DNA from: Megaustenia siamemsis
Lineage: Eukaryota > Mollusca > Gastropoda > Stylommatophora > Ariophantidae
Direction: 5' to 3'
Length of the DNA stretch: 64,000 bases
Assembly (NCBI GenBank): GCA_032433765.1
Contig: JAVIAB010000073.1
Location: forward strand, 67,474,087 to 67,538,086
Within the stretch, counting starts at the first letter, position 1; each line of letters starts with the position of its first letter. Positions 38,200 through 50,700 of this stretch are shown here, one piece after another. The notes below the pieces were generated by a model that saw only the letters and a list, made by a program, of their open reading frames with translations, made no database searches and was not told the origin of the DNA. Both the position numbers and the translations under genes were made by a program.

Positions 38200-39600
38200 A
38201 CTCATGAAGGTCCCAACAGTGGAACTTTCTATCTACACACTAAAAGATAGAATTAACTAACTTTAGTGTTTCCAAAGATTGCAGTCTGCAGTTCTTTTGC
38301 CATCTGCTTGTCCGTAGAGTATGTCTTTAAATATGTGACCAAGCCCGCATAACCTACGTTGTTTGAACAGTATGTAGATGTTTGAGAGGCCTGTGCAAGT
38401 CACAACCTCCATGCTTGTCACTTAATCATTCCAGGTGATACCAACAATACAGTGCAAACATCACTTATGGGCTTCTCTCCTGTTTTGCATAAGTTGTACA
38501 AGATTCGCTGACATACAGGAGGATACTAATGATGCAGGCATAACTGCTGCCTTTTTTTTTTGTCAGTTGCCAAACATACCTAGAAACCTTGGCGAAAGTG
38601 ATAGCAGCTTTACCGATGTGGGCGTCACATAATGTAACTAAAGATAGTTTGTCATAGATGATGGATCCAAGTTGCTATACTGTTGCGTGGCATCGAGTTT
38701 GCGGTTGTCAATAAAATTGCAGATGTTTCTTCAGTTTTGTTGTTGAAGCAGTCACTGAACTATATATTTGTTTTCTGCAAACCGTAGAAGTCTAGGCATA
38801 CGAAAAGCAATGTACCATTCTCTGGAGTTCCTGAGTGACAAGTGCAGATTCGTCAGCAAATAACAGGTCTCTAATAGTAATAGTCTTGTGAGATTGAACA
38901 ACTGACCATTAGATCTATTTAATAGTATGAAGACTTTCGTTCGCATTTGAGAATGCATGTTTTAATAGAACAGCGAAAAAAGATTCCAAATAGAATATAA
39001 TTATTGCACGTTACACACCACTACTGGATCCTTGCTACCAACTTTACAGCAGAACTTTATTTATTTGTCTGTTCCCTATTTTGGATAGTATTTTTTAAGG
39101 ACCATCCATGTTGACAAGGTCGAAGGTCTTTGTAAGGTTTATAAAGGCGATGAAGAGGCAGATGCAAAGAGAAAAATGATGTCTGCAGTCGATCTTCTAA
39201 AATGCAATAAAGCCGCATTATGATTCAAGATATACACATCCTGCAATTTTTTTTTTTTTTTTTAACCTTAAGAATAATGACGAAGGTTTAGCCGATGATG
39301 CTGAGCAAGGAGATGCCTCTGTAGTTGTTGTATCACTTTTTTTAGTCTCTTGTATGAAGTACTTCAAGCAAGGGATGTAACAGCACTTTAACAGAATTTA
39401 TTCAGATTGGGATGGATCCTGTGTCCTGAAGCTAGGCTATCTATAGCCTTGCTAAGATTCTACCTTGAGGAACTGGTGTGGTTTTGAAAAAAACGTATAG
39501 GTCATGCACAGATTGTGGTGGGCACAAAACTACTCTAGAGGTTGCTGGCCATTTTCATTTAATTAACCAGCTCCAAAGCGATTGAGACAAGTTGGCCACT
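38200..39600 (-). mobile_element. LINE-g, antisense, heavily decayed
   Basis: The minus strand, read in shifting frames, gives FIAFINLTKTFDLVN (39150-39100; RT box with the first catalytic Asp), RDLLFADESALVTQELQRMV (about 38870; the FADD box has become FADE), and GLGHIFKDILYGQADGKRT (about 38340). Many stops; the order matches a LINE RT running right to left. A T run at 39246-39263 interrupts it. Related to the fragment at 7958-8220. Confidence 0.7.
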
Positions 39601-40069
39601 TTTGTGTGGAAAAAATTGCTCTGATCATCCAGATCATATTTTACGAGAAACATTTTAACTAGCACTTCTGACAGACATAGCTGCTAAAAAGCAGACATAG
39701 TCTCTCTGTCAAAAATTTTTTCTGCAAAATATTTTGACATGGTCATGAAATTTAGATATTTTATCTTGACTTGTGATGAACAGCTTAGCCAGAATGCATG
39801 CTACTATGGTTATATATATAAAAATATGGATGTGGTTAATATGGTGATTTGACAAGAAAAGATGTATACACATCACCTGATTTCACTGAAAGACCACAGC
39901 CAGGTGCATTAACTCCATAGCACCAGCACAGAAATTTTTGGAGTGGAACCTCCAGCTGACCATAGCACAACAATCTGCATTAGTGAGCTGAAATTAATTA
40001 CCCTTGGAGACAAATCCTGTGAAGGTCAGTGGAACATTTTTCTCCATCTTGGAACCAGAAGACCCAAAT

Positions 40070-42720
40070 TATCTTCTTCTTTCCTTCCTCATCTGCCTTT
40101 CAGCATCGAGGGGAGATATAATTTGCGGTCTTTTGCTCTTCTGTTCACCTCTGCTGATATGTTTCCTAGTGCTTCTAATATTCCATTGACCCATCTTTTT
40201 TGTGGTCGACCCTTGGGTCTGGTGTTCTCACAATGTTTGTTGAAGGCTCGTTGTGTTGTGTTCTTTCGCCTTGTCACGTGGCCAAACCATTTATCTGTTG
40301 TGACCGTATATATTCTATGGCGGGGGCTATTCCTAACTTTTTTCTCAGTTCTTCATTTCTGATCTTATCTCTCAGACTGTTTCCTGTCATTCGTATAACA
40401 CATTTAATCTCTGTAGAGATTATTTTTCTTATTGTTCTTGCATCTAGGGTCCAGGTCTGGCATTGGTAGCACAACGTTGGGATGAAGATTGTATTGTATA
40501 GTGCTCGTTTTACCTCCAGAGTTATTCCCTTGTTGGACAATAGTGGTGATAACTGTCCAATGATTTGATAAGCATTGTTGCATCTTACTCTGTATGTTGT
40601 TAGTATCTCCCACAGTTGTTCTCTGTTTATTATGTCGAATGCTTATTCATGATGGTATGCATTATTTGTACATTTTAAATTATTTTTTCCCCACATTAAA
40701 TGCCTGGAAAATTGAGAGTTGGCCGATTATGATGGCACAATGGTTTATAAAGGTGATAGCTCCTGTCACTTTAATAATTATTTACACATAACATTATAGA
40801 CAGATCACTTTCAAAATTCACACACTTATATTTAAATAGTAAATGAATTTTTAAAATCCGTTGTTTTTAATCTCTTTATAAATAACATTTTAAAAAAGCA
40901 TAGCTATTCTGAGACATGGGATTTGACTATCAAATATGGCGGGCGACGTGATTTCTACCCATGGAGATGCTCCCTTTAAATTATTATTTCCCCTGATATA
41001 GGTCGATCGCTTTCAAATGTGTGCATGATTATGTTTAAATGGATGCTGAATTTAAAAATCTGTGTTTTGTCATTAACCACCAGTAAATTTACTGTTTTAA
41101 TGTAGAAAAACATCAGTAACATGTATAAATAATGCATTCAAACACGAATATATAGAAAACGGCTACGAATATTTGAATAATTCTTTTACCTGACAATAGG
41201 GTATTTCCTAACCTTTCACCTGACATATATAAATAGTAACACAAGTCATGTGACATCTCCGGGAAAATGCGTTAAAGGGCGTGTCCCTTTACCAATAGTT
41301 GTTCTCTGTTTACTCTGTCGAATGCTTTTTCCTGGTCAATGAAGGCTTTGTATAAGTTTTGATTGTGTTCTATCATTTTTTCTGCAAGCTGTTTTAATGT
41401 GAATAGTGCGTCAGTACATCCTCTGTTTTTTCGGAACCCCATTTGAGAATCTCTTAACTGTAGTTCTATTATTGGTCTTAGCCTTTTTTCCAAGATTTTG
41501 GTGTATAGCTTTCCTACATGGCTGAGAAGAGATATACCTCTATATTGATTGCAATCTCTTTTGCTACCTTTCTTTTTCCATATTGGTATGATGATTGCCT
41601 GTTGCCAGTCTCCTGGGACTTGTTGTTGCTATGCTGCATTAAATATTCTGTGCAGCCATTGCATTCCTGTTTCTCCTGCTGCTGCTATTATTTCTATTGG
41701 TATGTTATCTGTCCCCAGTGCTTTATTTCTTGGTGCATATTTGATTACTTCTACGATTTCCTCTTTCATGATGTTGGGTTCAGTATTTGTGAGTTCTAGC
41801 GTGGTTTTTGTTGTCTTAATGGTAGTTGGTATATTTAACAGGTCTTCAAAATATTCTTTCCATCTCTGTTGTATACATTGGTTATTTGATATTGGCTGTC
41901 CATCTTTGTCATTTATCAGCTCAGTAGGATCATGGTTTTCTTTTCTCGCTCTTGTGGCTTTTACTGCTTTGTAGAAATCTCTTGTGGCTGTCTTAAAGTC
42001 CCTGCTCATGTTTTGTCCGAATTCTTTTGCTTAGCTTCTTTGATCAACATTTTAACTCTTTTTCAAACTAAGGCATATTCAGCTGTTTTTTCACCAAAGG
42101 GTCCTAAGATATCACTGTTCTCACTGTTGTGTTTCCCAAGCTTTCATTAAAATCTCCCATCACTAACGTGTCGTCGCTTTCGTCAATATTGTTAATGATT
42201 TCACTTAGTGTGTCGTAGAATTCTTCGCTGTCTCTTTCATTGTTGTTGCATGGTGCATAGATTTGAATATACATGTAATTTGTTTTTCGATTGTCTTCTA
42301 GTAGTTTATTTGTGATAATTCTTTCTGAATGGTATTTTATTTCTAGAGTGTTCTGGGTCGATAATAAAACCTACTCCATGTGTTGCTCTTTCTGTGTTGT
42401 CGACTCCTGAGAATATTTTCGTGTAGTTCATGTGTGTTTTCTTTATCTGTTGTCCTTTTACTCTGGTGTCCGCTAATCCATTTTAATTTTCCTTTTTGCC
42501 ATTTCTTCTATAAGTTCGATTTCTTTATTTTTTATCCCACATATATTTATTGTTGCTACTTTAATCTCCATCTTCTGTGAATTTCTCTGAGCATAAAACA
42601 TTTATCCCTTACCGACCTGTTGAGTCAGTCGTAAGTTAAGGGCTTAACTTAAGAAAAACACACGTTGGAGGTTTAGCCCGCTGATGTTTCCCCCCACGTG
42701 TTTGATTGCTAAGGTCTCAC
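40070..42720 (-). mobile_element. LINE-c, near full length, antisense, interrupted
   Basis: The minus strand runs from a 5' leader (42720-42572) into an ATG at 42571 and the endonuclease (VATINICGIKNKEIELIEE, IYAPCNNNERDSEEFYDTL, LVMGDFNESLG), the linker and RT start (QRWKEYFEDLLNIPTTIK, RNKALGTDNIPIEIIAAAGE, MQWLHRIFNAA), ELQLRDSQMGFRKNRGCTDA and FIDQEKAFDRVNREQL. It is split by an insertion at 40645-41297 and resumes with TLCYQCQTWTLDARTIRKII, TGNSLRDKIRNEEL, a RPKGRPQKRWVNGILEALG tail and the 3' end at about 40070. The palm segment with the catalytic aspartates is deleted at the resumption point. Several frameshifts. Confidence 0.88.
40645..41297 (+). mobile_element. Insertion of RpS9-intron-related sequence in LINE-c
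   Basis: Sequence matching 33008-33800 interrupts LINE-c. The host word AGTTGTTCTCTGTTTA and the following 15 bp to GAATGCTT occur on both sides (40614-40644 and 41297-41327) with two or three differences, like a target duplication of about 31 bp. The insert lacks a transposase or reverse transcriptase. Confidence 0.75.
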
Positions 42721-43164
42721 ATGATATCTTTTACGATCTAAATATAAAACTTTAGCTGGTTACATTTAAAAAAGTACTTATCAGTTCTTATCCTCCTCCT
42801 TGGTAGAAAACTTTACACAACTTTTCGAAAATTATAATCCGTTGGAAACACTATATTTAATCACACAATCTACACTCCAAAAATAAAACAACCGCCATCT
42901 TGAATCTAAAATTGTGTAACCCAAATTATGTTTCTATATGGACCAGTAATTTTATGCTAATCATAGAATTGGTCCGCTGATACTGGCTGTGCTTCTGAAC
43001 ACATTTGCTTTATTTCAGCACTTACTATTCTATCACTACTATTCAATCAAACACTAAGGTGTCACCGGAAGTGGTAATTAAGAAGGTACATGTAGGTGGG
43101 GTAATGTTTTGAACACCACAAAATATCAAATTTGGAAGAATGTGTGTTTTGATGCTTTAATTTT
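42721..43164. other. No recognisable gene
   Basis: AT-rich spacer; no motif, repeat match or open frame worth naming. Confidence 0.35.
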
Positions 43165-43425
43165 TATTCTCTATCTATTGTCCTTTCGAGCCGAAGACGG
43201 CACATAGGGCAGAACCACAATCTCAAAAACAAACCTTGCATGCCAAAATGGCACATATTGCAGAGATCACTGCTCTAAAATCTATGGCGCTGTTTCCATA
43301 ACAATACTTTGTACAATGACAGCTTGTCAAGCCATCGGTCAACCTCATTAGTTGCCTCTTACGACATGCCTGGAAGGTCACAGTGTAACTATTCTTTAGT
43401 TACTATTAGCAGTGTACAAATAATT
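43165..43425 (-). mobile_element. SINE-B, antisense
   Basis: Reverse complement of the tandem SINE-B copies at 54560-55120: TATCTATTGTCCTTTCGAGC at the left, then GCACATATTGCAGAGATCAC and TTGCCTCTTACGACATGCCT. The tail word TCGAGCCGAAGACGGCACAT is shared with LINE-f 3' ends, suggesting that it borrows LINE-f machinery. Confidence 0.8.
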
Positions 43426-43727
43426 TATTCTAAAGACACTAGTGCATCAAAATATTTGGAAGGAATTTGTGTTAAATTTCAACCAAAATGGATAACATCT
43501 CTGATTTAGAAATAAAATTGTTATAATTCAGACCCGAACACCACATGATGACTTCATTGGACAAGCAGTCCTTAAGTTAATGATAAAACGATAGTTTTAC
43601 TGTTACAATATTTTTACTAAACAGTTTCTAATTAATTTTTAAAAAATATAAAATGAAATTACTGATAATCACCCCATTTTCTGTATCCAACTTCATTTTC
43701 AGTGAAATATGACAAATTACATCTATT

Positions 43728-44205
43728 AACGGAAGCCAACCGAGAGTATTACACAATAGGCCCTATTTTGGAATCCCCAGGGGAAAAGACAAAGAGGAAG
43801 ACCAAGGAATTCTTGGAGAAGACAGATAGAAGCAGAGATGAAGATGATGGGGAAGACATGGAATGATCTTAAAAGAATGGCAAAAAACACAACGACTTGG
43901 AAAGTGTTTGTTGAAGACCTATGCTCCACTGGGAGCTAAAAAGGTAGAAGAAGAAGAAGAAACACTGACAGACTGAAGTTTAAACTTTTCAATATCAATT
44001 AGAACCTTCAATATGTTACTGTGGTCAAAAGGGCTGCCGAACATCTTCAACAATTATGCCCACCATATAAATGTTCCGAATTATCCCTCTTAGTCAGAAT
44101 GTGCAAATTAAAATGCACATTTTCCTTGTTTTGATGGTAACCATGTTTCTCGTATGTACAACATCGGCGATATTTGTGTTGAGCAAATTAGGTCTGGTTG
44201 TTAAG
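43728..44205 (+). mobile_element. LINE-a 3' end with complete 3' UTR
   Basis: Starts within EANREYYTIGPILESPGEKT-like tail sequence, continues NDLKRMAKNTTTWKVFVEDL and LCSTGS, stop, then AAAAAGGTAGAAGAAGAAGA and a 3' UTR of about 245 bp ending GGTCTGGTTGTTAAG at 44205. It defines the 3' end of LINE-a together with 25087-25330. Confidence 0.88.
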
Positions 44206-44375
44206 ACAAAGAGGAAGACCAAGGAATTCTTGGAGAAGACAGATAGAAGCAAAGATGAAGATGATGGGGAAGACATGGAATAATCTTAAAAGAATGGCAA
44301 AAAACACAACGACTTGGAAAGTGTTTGTTGAAGACCTATGCTCCACTGGGAGCCAAAAAGGTAGAAGAAGAGACA
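44206..44375 (+). mobile_element. Tandem second LINE-a 3' end
   Basis: Immediately after the 3' UTR the sequence returns to ACAAAGAGGAAGACCAAGGA and repeats the coding 3' end (same as 43789-43955) up to the AGAAGAAG tail. The two copies are over 95% alike by eye. Confidence 0.85.
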
Positions 44376-44439
44376 TCTATTAACATTTTTTAGTTTGCAT
44401 TCACCTGGCAAAGTCCTTAGAGACTTGTGTGTTAATCCA

Positions 44440-44700
44440 TCTTTCCCTGAAAGCCATGTGCACTCGGATCCCTCACCGCACAGGCAGATAACTCAGACTT
44501 CAGAGGTACTCATATTTTTTCTGCCGATAAGTAATTGGTGCTTCAAGCCGAGCCTCGCTGCTAAGACAAGGAGGGAGTGGTTGCCGCAGAGAGAACCATA
44601 AATCAAAATCCCAACTGGAGCAGCTGAGATTTGAACTAACAACCTCTCTGTCTTGAAACCAGCATTTTGCCTTGAGACCAACCAGCCCCCCATTTATTTA
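44440..44700 (-). mobile_element. tRNA-derived SINE, antisense (probable)
   Basis: Reverse complement begins GGGGGGCTGGTTGGTCTCAA and contains a B-box-like TTGTTAGTTCAAATCTC. The remainder has no match in the window. Confidence 0.45.
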
Positions 44701-44793
44701 AATGTAAATTAATCTGGTCGAAGAACTACAAAAGTAAAGTCTTTAAGAAAAAATACATAAATATAATACATGTGAATAGTTATGTCCATTGCA

Positions 44794-47700
44794 CTATTTC
44801 CTGTGATCAGCTAAAAAATATTTATTTTTTTCACTCCAAATATCAAATGCAGAATCACTCACAACTAGCATGGATATGAATGATGTACATAATGTATCAA
44901 AGTGTGATCGTTGTCCAATATTGTTTGACTTAATTGCACTTCTTGACAAAATTTGCAACAGATCAGGGAAGATTCTTTTGTCCGGGGAGATGAACCTGTG
45001 GAAACAAAAACAAATATCTACAATTGTAGATACATCATTTTTATCAACTAATTGTATAACAACATTTTTCCATAATACAGATAGCCATTCATTTGTCAGC
45101 ACTATTGGTTCAGAACCTCTTTTACTTCAGACATAGTGTACATGAACTAGGATCACATGGCATGCCAACTTTGTTTACTTGGGACGATGGCAGTGCTGCC
45201 GATTTAGATGTGGTAGCTGCAGTTCCAGTGACTTTATACAAATTTGTTGCTCTGTTATTACAACCAAGAACAGTGTCATAAAGTACAAACATAAAGCCAT
45301 ATTGTTGTTGGGTAAATTCAACTGCAAATTTTCTGCAACCCACAGCAAAAGTATATGGGTAATGGTAATGAAATAATAGTGACTGCACTGTACTTTGCAA
45401 CAGCTTCATGATGTAGCCAGTTCCCTTCTTCCACTGACTTTCCTTCCCAGAGATCTGCTAGCCATTTAAAAAATGTTGGGTAAACTTCAAGGACCTGTCA
45501 AAAAGTATTTTTATGTCTGAACTGGAAATTTGAACCACAAACTGTCAGGTCAGAAGGTTAGTGCTCTAACCACATTGCCAGGCTCTCAAAGCATATATGG
45601 TTTGGTTTATCTGTGGATTATATTGTATAGGTTTAGAAATTCCAGAGATTTTTAATTAGTGGGTCAGAACTGTGTTACCACATATCTTCAGTTGTGTACC
45701 CCTTTAGATGTCAAGGTCAACTCCTTGTCAGGTGGATGGGGCTTAACATTCACTATGGACTGAAAACCAAGTCTGGACAGGCCTACACCTGAGCAAGACC
45801 AGTCTGCTCTAGCAAGTTTAAGTGCTGAAGACAGAGGCAACCAGCCAAAAGGCGCACCACAGCATTGAGAATGCCACACACTCACGTCAATGGGAAGTAT
45901 CAATTAATATTAGTATCAAGTATACTATCAAGTAATCAATATGACACTTGCCCTGTGATAGAAACTCAAGCAGCCCTCAGTCATGAAAGGGCCCAACCGC
46001 TGTTACTCAATTGCCACCAAGTCAGGAGATGAGAGAATAGAGCTACTGGTTAATCAAAATTAAGACCACTTAAAATAATGCAATGGCATGCTAGAGGCAT
46101 CAATAGCAAAAGAGATGGGTACAGTAAAAGGTATAGTTCAAAAACATACATGAGGAGTAAGTGAATGATGTCTTGAATTAGACACAAGAAAAGTGGAAAC
46201 GTCTAAAACAGCTTAATGTTGAGGGTACAGAAAGAAGTACCAAAATTACACAGAAGAAAGATGGAAACATCCTTTCTGGTAAACAGGTAGCAAATCACTT
46301 TGCAGACTCCTTTGCAAAAGACAAGAGCCAGAGTGCATCTGGATGGTATGAAGGTCCTACTGCAACAGGGCGTCCCACAGGGAGGGGTACTATTTCCAAC
46401 ACTTTTTCTGGTCTACATCAACGACCAAGTTACTGAACTATACAACGTGAAAGTGTCAATGTGTGCAGATGAATTAGTGATGTGGTGCACACTATGTGCA
46501 ACAGTGGCCTCCAAATTGTTGCAAAGAGCTATGAATGCACTGAACTCATGGACAAATAGATGGCGTATCAGCATCAATGCAGATAAATGCAGCACTACAC
46601 TTTTCACTCTCTCCGAAACAATAAGCAAGAATGTTATTTATATACAAAAGAAATATTGTTGGTGACAAAAACCTTCTTTGGGAATACTCAGCTTCAGTAT
46701 TCTTTTTTTGATGGTTTGTCTATTTGTCTGTACTCTAGCATCTTTGTTTTCTTATTATACAGCCAGTGTTACTCTGACATGACTGATGATTTAGAACATT
46801 TGGACTATGCGTGTCAGAAAATCTGTGGTTAACGATTTGACCTCCACTTATATGCAGTCTTCTTCTACTGAGAGGAATGTGTACCATTTGAAATATTTCA
46901 CATCATGGTCATCCTTACTCAGGAGTGACCACAAAGTAAAGAACAAATGTGCTCAGTTCTGATGATGAGCCAGAAATGTGTGTCACCAGCAAGACAAAAG
47001 AATCGTCCAATGGAAATATAATGGTGCATAACAGATACACATATTTAGAGGATTTAGCTCAATGCTATTTCTGTAAATGCTGGGTACAAAAAGTCTAGTG
47101 TCCTTTCAAGATGAAGACAGCACACAAGGCAGAAATAACAAACTAGTTAATGTTTTATGATTCTTTGGTGTTGTTAATCAGACTTTGCACAGGCTCGCTC
47201 ACAGCATATGCCACACATCCCTCTGCTAGGCGAAGCCTCTCAATCTCTTGAAGAGATTTGATGAATCACTTCTTGTATGGGTGTATTCTTAGTGTTGCTC
47301 TAGGTCAACCTCTTTTTCTTTTGCCCTCTGTTTCCATTTGAGATTTTCTTGTTCTCTCTTTTCATCACAAGGCCAGAATATGATCACCTTGTTTATTTTA
47401 CTATAGAAAATACTGTTGAGTGTTTGACCATTTCTCTCATTTCTGCACTAGTCTTGAAATCATTTCAAGTTAACATTTTCCTGAGGCATTTGTTTTCAAA
47501 CACATCTAATTTATTTGGTTTCTTTTGCTGTTTAACAGCTCTCATATGCAAGTAAGGGTGGATAATATATTTGATTTGAAAATTGTAAGCCTTGTTATTT
47601 TTTCTGTTTATGATTTCCTTATTTTGTCAGGGTTTCTGAAAGTCATTACCACCTTTGCTATTCATTACAAAAATTACCATACTTAAATTATTTTGTCAGT

Positions 47701-50700
47701 TTCTATTACCTATTTCGAGCCTGTTCCTGAAACAGTGTCTCCTTATTGTAATACTCCAAAATGAGATTTTTGTCCATCAGGTGCTTGTTACACAACAAAA
47801 AATCCTCAAAGGTTTCATTGGAATTAACACTTTTAACAACTGCATCTGACACCAAATGGATAAAGAACATGGTGATTGTTTCATGATAACTGGACTTGAG
47901 CTGAAAGGAGATGAAAATGGCAAAGTGAAATTAATTTCAGTATATTATTACATGTACTGAGTTCAACTTAATTTAAATCAAATTTGTATTTAATTTTTGA
48001 GCTGCACTTTCCATCTGAAGACTTTACTATCACTTTCAATACTGCAACTATTGTTCACACTTCACTATATCATTAGCATATCCCGTGTTATTAACTGGGA
48101 GCCGCGATAGCTCAGTGGTTAGTGAACTGGACTACAAAGGACAAGAGGTAGGGTTCGATCCCAACCAACGGCTTCCGGGTTCACCCAGCCTTAAATGGGT
48201 ACCAGATTTTTTTTCTGGGAAAGTAAAGCAGCACGGGCGTAATACCGACCACATTACCCCCAAAATCATGTGCTGAAGGTCTGTAAAATATAGGGTCACT
48301 AACACCATATTTCCCTATACGCCACTTGGCGTGACGGGGGTACTTTACTTTTTTTTTTTTATGTTATTAACTATAAGTCCATCTACAGATATTCTTGAAA
48401 ATACAAATTAATACAATATGTTGATTTAACAATCCATATGGTTCATTTCCAGTTTCTGATTTGCTTTTTGTTTTTCTCTCATAACAAAAACTAAAATTAG
48501 TAACCAAGGTTTTTGAAGTGATCCTTCTGCATATGCACCTCTGGATGGTGAATATAAAGTCCAAGGAAAGCAAAGTGCTATTCAAAGTTGGTGACATCAC
48601 AGTACAATGATGGCCACAAGAATCTTCACAGTTCATCATGTTATGCATGAATGTAGCAGACATTCATTAGTCATTCTTCCTGTGTCATGATCGCTGCCAT
48701 TCATCAGAGGTTCCTATCTCATAAGTGTTGAAAAAATTATTCACTATTGTGCCCTGTTTGGAGTTGAGAAACTGTTACTAGTTCTTTTCTACTGAGCTGG
48801 TGGTAGTAGGCATTATTTTTCTGAGAGCACTGATGTTCTGAAGTCCATATGTGTGTATATTTATTAGAAGATCTCCAGAAATAATAACCATACCATTTGC
48901 CATGCAGAGGACAACAGAGGGATAAATCATGGACAAAGCATTTTGTAGGCCATGTCTAATAACTGAAGTACAACAGAACAAATGTTGCCAAGTACCCATT
49001 TTTCTGTGCTAGAATAACTCATGATTGGAACTAAATAATCATTCAGCTCACTAGGAAGTGTCGCAATTAGGCCTACAGAGATACTGAGGTTGTAAACCTG
49101 GAATTCATTGAAAAAGTGTTGTCACCTCTCAGAACCCCATCATCTACTTGCATGGTTCTGTATTCTGCAGACAACACAGCAGCTGAGGTTTTGTGGTGTA
49201 TCAACATGGCAGAGAAGTGGCTAGGGAATCTGACAAGTGTAGCATTATGGTAAATGTGGACTCACAAAGTATGCTACAGAAGATTGACAGACAGTGTATC
49301 TACAATCAACACCTTACAGTAACAATTACTCTGCATACACTTTGAGAAATGCTGGGATGGGTGGTGAAGTGGGTATGGGGATGCTCAGCCTGCAATAAAA
49401 CTGATTTCCTGAACAGAATAGAGTAGAATAGAAAGCTTGAAACCTAATGAGATTGTGGAAATCTTCAATAATTAGAAAATTACAGCAATGGCAGTTCTTT
49501 CCTAAAATCACTGCTACCAGTTGTCTAGGAGATCCAAAAGGTGATGTGGCTTTATTTTTAGTGATTGAGCGGCCAGTAACTGGTTTTGTCAATCATTTGT
49601 ACATTAACTCATTTTATAATAAAATTTGTTGCAATACCAATGGGTAATCAGTTAGTTCTTCCCAGTCCAAAAGCACACATGGGGTAGAAATAAAAAACTC
49701 TCCACGTCGGATGATTCAATGTAAGATTGGCTCCTAGCAACTTTTGCCCAGGCAGCAGCCATTTTCAGATCCACTAAATTAGATGATTATTAATAATAAT
49801 TATTGTCAAAAGGGAACTATGAATAATATCCATTTGGAAAATTTAGTAACATGAAACATGTAAAAATCGTCTAAAATTAACTAGCTGTCATGTCTATGCG
49901 ATAAACACAGAAATGTGGATTTATTTTCCATACTATCAGTGTTATCCTTTTATATCTAGCAGAAGTCCATAGAACACCATCAAGGTAAAGTAAAGTACAG
50001 GCCTTCGGCACATGATTTTTGGGGTAATGTGGTCAGTATTATGCCCGTGCCACTTTACTTTCCCAGAAAAAAAATCCGGTACCCGTTTAAGGCTGCGTGA
50101 ACCTGGAAGCCGTCAGTTGGAATCGAACCCTACCCCTTGTCCTTTGTAGTCCAGTTCACTAACCACTGAGCTATCACGGCTCCATAAAGATAATGAAAAC
50201 CTATAAATTATCCACATTTTGACAGTTTAGGGTTTCATAGGAAACAGTAATTAAATAATTGAGTACAAGCAGTGTAGGCCCGACAGTCATGGCTGACATT
50301 CACCCTATGAAAAGGAAAGCTACGTCAAACCAAGGTCCAGCCTTGCCAGTGGCGTCAGCCATGATGCAGGTTTAGGAGAAAAATCAGGACATGCATGAGT
50401 ATACAAGTATTGACCATGCAACCGGCTCATCATGTGTCATGATGTTGTTACTTCTCCTTCATCATGAAACAGGACAAAGAGTCATGTTAACATAGTCACA
50501 AGACTTGAACGTTAAAGAATTAGCTGAGCCCTCTCTATTATATGTAAATTTACTTTTGGTCTTTATTTCTTTTTTACCATCCGGTGTCTACATAAGGGCC
50601 TGAAGTCTCCTTTAAACTAGTTGCTCTGTCAATATAGGACTTCTCTACATACACAGACTATCATCATCGAGTGCCATCTCCGCAACAAAGGTTGGCAAAC

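Noticed and set aside
48093..48170. tRNA gene
   Set aside because: A and B boxes are present but the stems do not pair well and the sequence continues into a SINE body repeated at 49985-50188.
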